This document shows positions 14,687 to 16,055 of a DNA stretch of 16,055 nucleotides, piece after piece. Below the pieces are notes generated by a model. The model made no database searches and was not told the DNA's origin. It saw only the letters and a list, made by a program, of their open reading frames with translations. The stretch is taken from the NCBI GenBank assembly GCA_016838945.1, contig JADLKP010000028.1, positions 1 to 16,055 of the forward strand, read 5' to 3'. The position numbers and the translations under genes were made by a program. The stretch is from Methanobrevibacter sp. GTDB taxonomy: Archaea > Methanobacteriota > Methanobacteria > Methanobacteriales > Methanobacteriaceae. Every line of letters starts with the position of its first letter. Position 1 is the stretch's first letter.

Positions 14687-14962
14687 TTAGTTTTCCTTAT
14701 GCTCTTCCATATTCCTATCATAGGTGATTTCATCTTCCAAATCATCTAAACTGTAAGCGATTGCATTTGATCCAATTGTTGAAGAGATAAAGAAAGCTGC
14801 AGCTAATACAAGACCAAATGGAGTTTGAATATACAATGCAACCAATGCAGAAACACAGAATCCTATTACATTTATGTAAAGTAATTTTTCTGCTCTATCT
14901 TTGGTTATTACCGCTCTTAAAGCCATCAAGATTGTAATAACTCCAATAATTTCAATAAACAT
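14687..14962 (-). CDS. ehaC: EhaC, three-helix membrane subunit
   Basis: A 91-residue protein with three hydrophobic segments (about 1-19, 27-48, 49-70) and a strongly acidic tail (SLDDLEDEITYDRNMEEHKEN). AAGGTTAA precedes the ATG. It is assigned by order between ehaB and ehaD. The 135-nt spacer before it is almost only A and T and holds an imperfect 20-nt repeat. Confidence 0.88.
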   Translation of the reverse strand: MFIEIIGVITILMALRAVITKDRAEKLLYINVIGFCVSALVALYIQTPFGLVLAAAFFISSTIGSNAIAYSLDDLEDEITYDRNMEEHKEN

Positions 14963-15050
14963 GATTTAACCTTGTATTTTTTATTTAATTTAAATTTAAT
15001 TTTTATTAATTATTATTAATTTTTATTTAATTCATTTCATATTCAAATCA

Positions 15051-15090
15051 TTTATTTATGAATCCAAATATTTTATTATGAATCAAAATC
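15051..15090 (-). repeat. Imperfect 20-nt tandem repeat after ehaB
   Basis: Positions 15051-15070 and 15071-15090 match at 16 of 20 bases, sharing TATGAATC. A weaker third copy may lie at 15031-15050. The block starts a few bases from the ehaB stop codon at 15098. Confidence 0.55.
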
Positions 15091-15097
15091 ATTTTAA

Positions 15098-15598
15098 TTA
15101 TTCATATTTAGTATATCTGCCAAAGGATTTTGCAATTTTTCCAAGTAATCTTGAACTTGTTGGATGATGAATTCCTTGAATAGTAAATATTGCAATTACC
15201 ATTCCACAGATGAACATCTCAGGAGTGATTCCAACAAATGAGAAGATGAAAATCAATAGTGTCATGGTCAAAGCACCGGTTGTTCCAGCATAACCTGGAT
15301 CTGCACATAACCTATTTCCAATATAAACAAGCAAAGCAGCAATCAAACCACCTTGAATTCCAAGTATGTATACTCCAATTGAAGCCATCAATGTTCCTGC
15401 TGATGCGTCTGGAGAACATAAGATGTTTCCTTGGAAGAATCCTCCTGCCAAATCTCCTTTCCTATTTTTAATGGAATATCCTACAGTCTTTGCCCCTTTA
15501 ACTCCTGGAGCTTCAGGAAGACCAAGGAATGTATCCACTATTACAAAATTAATCCAAGAGATTATGGTTGCTAATATTAACCCAATTATTAAATCCAT
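15098..15598 (-). CDS. ehaB: EhaB, four-helix membrane subunit
   Basis: A 166-residue integral membrane protein with helices near 2-24, 67-94, 105-124 and 126-143. A 40-residue polar loop (25-66, with GLPEAPGVKGAKTVGYS and a GGFFQGN segment) lies after the first helix, and a basic tail ends the protein. The ATG overlaps the ehaA stop (TAATG), with GGGGGTAGTGA as a ribosome site, so the pair is coupled. It is assigned from position as the second gene of the cluster; no catalytic motif is visible. Confidence 0.88.
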   Translation of the reverse strand: MDLIIGLILATIISWINFVIVDTFLGLPEAPGVKGAKTVGYSIKNRKGDLAGGFFQGNILCSPDASAGTLMASIGVYILGIQGGLIAALLVYIGNRLCADPGYAGTTGALTMTLLIFIFSFVGITPEMFICGMVIAIFTIQGIHHPTSSRLLGKIAKSFGRYTKYE

Positions 15599-15912
15599 TA
15601 TTCACTACCCCCTTGAGGATCTGGGAAGATATAATCGAATAGATACTTTACAAAAATAGCTGAGAAAGCTCCCACTATAACTGCAATAAGCAATCCATCA
15701 TAAATCCAGAATATATTTAATGAATAAAAAATAGCTAAGATTCCTATAGCAAAAATAGGAGTTGGAAATAGTGCACTTGTAGTCCATGAAAACCTTATTG
15801 GATTTTCTGGAAGAAGTGGCAATCTTAAAGCTAAGCCTAAGACTATTGCAACTATAATAGCCACCATATAATTCACAAATAATTGAAATCCATTAGCAAT
15901 TATACTAATCAT
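15598..15912 (-). CDS. ehaA: EhaA, three-helix membrane subunit, first gene of the operon
   Basis: A 104-residue membrane protein with hydrophobic segments near 11-30, 47-69 and 73-95. The reading frame stays open to a TTG at 15963, but I choose the ATG at 15912. The upstream codons coincide with an AT-rich TATA-like element at 15931-15943, the TTG has no ribosome site, and the ATG lies about 25 nt from the TATA centre, which would make a leaderless or nearly leaderless mRNA. No ribosome site precedes the ATG, consistent with that. It is assigned as EhaA because it opens the series that continues in canonical order to EhaR. Confidence 0.85.
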   Translation of the reverse strand: MISIIANGFQLFVNYMVAIIVAIVLGLALRLPLLPENPIRFSWTTSALFPTPIFAIGILAIFYSLNIFWIYDGLLIAVIVGAFSAIFVKYLFDYIFPDPQGGSE

Positions 15913-15928
15913 ATTTAATATTATGTCA

Positions 15929-15950
15929 ATATATAATATATATCTTTTAT
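15929..15950 (-). promoter_or_regulatory. Putative TATA/BRE promoter of the eha operon
   Basis: On the minus strand this reads AAAAGATATATATTATATAT, a purine-rich BRE-like start and a TATA box, nearly the same as the element before the polyferredoxin gene at 1762-1787. The spacing to the ehaA ATG (15912) places the expected start of transcription at or a few bases from the initiation codon. Confidence 0.5.
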
Positions 15951-16055
15951 TACTTATTGCCAAGCCGAAAGAATGGCACGAATTTTAGACTATTTTTAAA
16001 ATAAATAATCATAGAATGATTTAATACGAAATAAATAATAATTATTACCAATTTA

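Noticed and set aside
14963..15097. Possible internal promoter or small RNA in the ehaB-ehaC spacer
   Set aside because: The sequence is AT-only with many weak TATA-like strings and no box, hairpin or conserved element that stands out; only the imperfect repeat is supportable.

Overview
The window is a low-GC archaeal segment. Every gene I can support lies on the minus strand and reads from right to left. Gene content and order identify it as the energy-converting hydrogenase A (eha) locus of a hydrogenotrophic methanogen. High AT content, spacers made almost only of A and T, AGGTGA/GGAGG ribosome sites and the eha-ftrII-kinase-polyferredoxin order point to Methanobacteriales, most likely Methanobrevibacter. 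I cannot name the species.

Layout from the right (transcription start) to the left: a promoter near 15940; membrane subunits ehaA to ehaL (15912 down to 9919); the soluble subunit ehaM; the [NiFe] small subunit ehaN and large subunit ehaO; a 6x[4Fe-4S] polyferredoxin ehaP; and a 10x[4Fe-4S] polyferredoxin ehaQ (ending at 5239). A spacer with a clear archaeal TATA box follows. After it comes an accessory group: ehaR (HAD fold), ftrII (a second formylmethanofuran:H4MPT formyltransferase), a PfkB-family kinase, a third polyferredoxin with six intact clusters, and a two-CBS-domain protein. Downstream of the last gene, at 1-110, is a hairpin plus a T-rich tract that looks like a transcription terminator.

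How it works together (established for the family): Eha uses ion-motive force to drive H2-dependent reduction of a low-potential ferredoxin. In Methanococcus maripaludis this was shown to replenish intermediates of the methanogenic cycle, supplying electrons for CO2 reduction to formylmethanofuran. EhaN/EhaO carry the active site and proximal cluster, EhaJ and EhaH resemble complex I-type membrane subunits, and EhaP/EhaQ carry electrons. The co-located FtrII acts, by family, on the product of that CO2-reduction step. The roles of EhaR, the kinase, the third polyferredoxin and the CBS protein are not known to me, and any link to hydrogenase control is inference.

The most unusual sequence-level signal is in the spacers. 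Several of those over 100 nt hold short tandem repeats (periods 20, 20, 25, 39 and 47 nt) that begin at, or overlap, the stop codon of the upstream gene. No gap without a gene exceeds 165 nt. I see no RNA genes, insertion sequences or CRISPR arrays.
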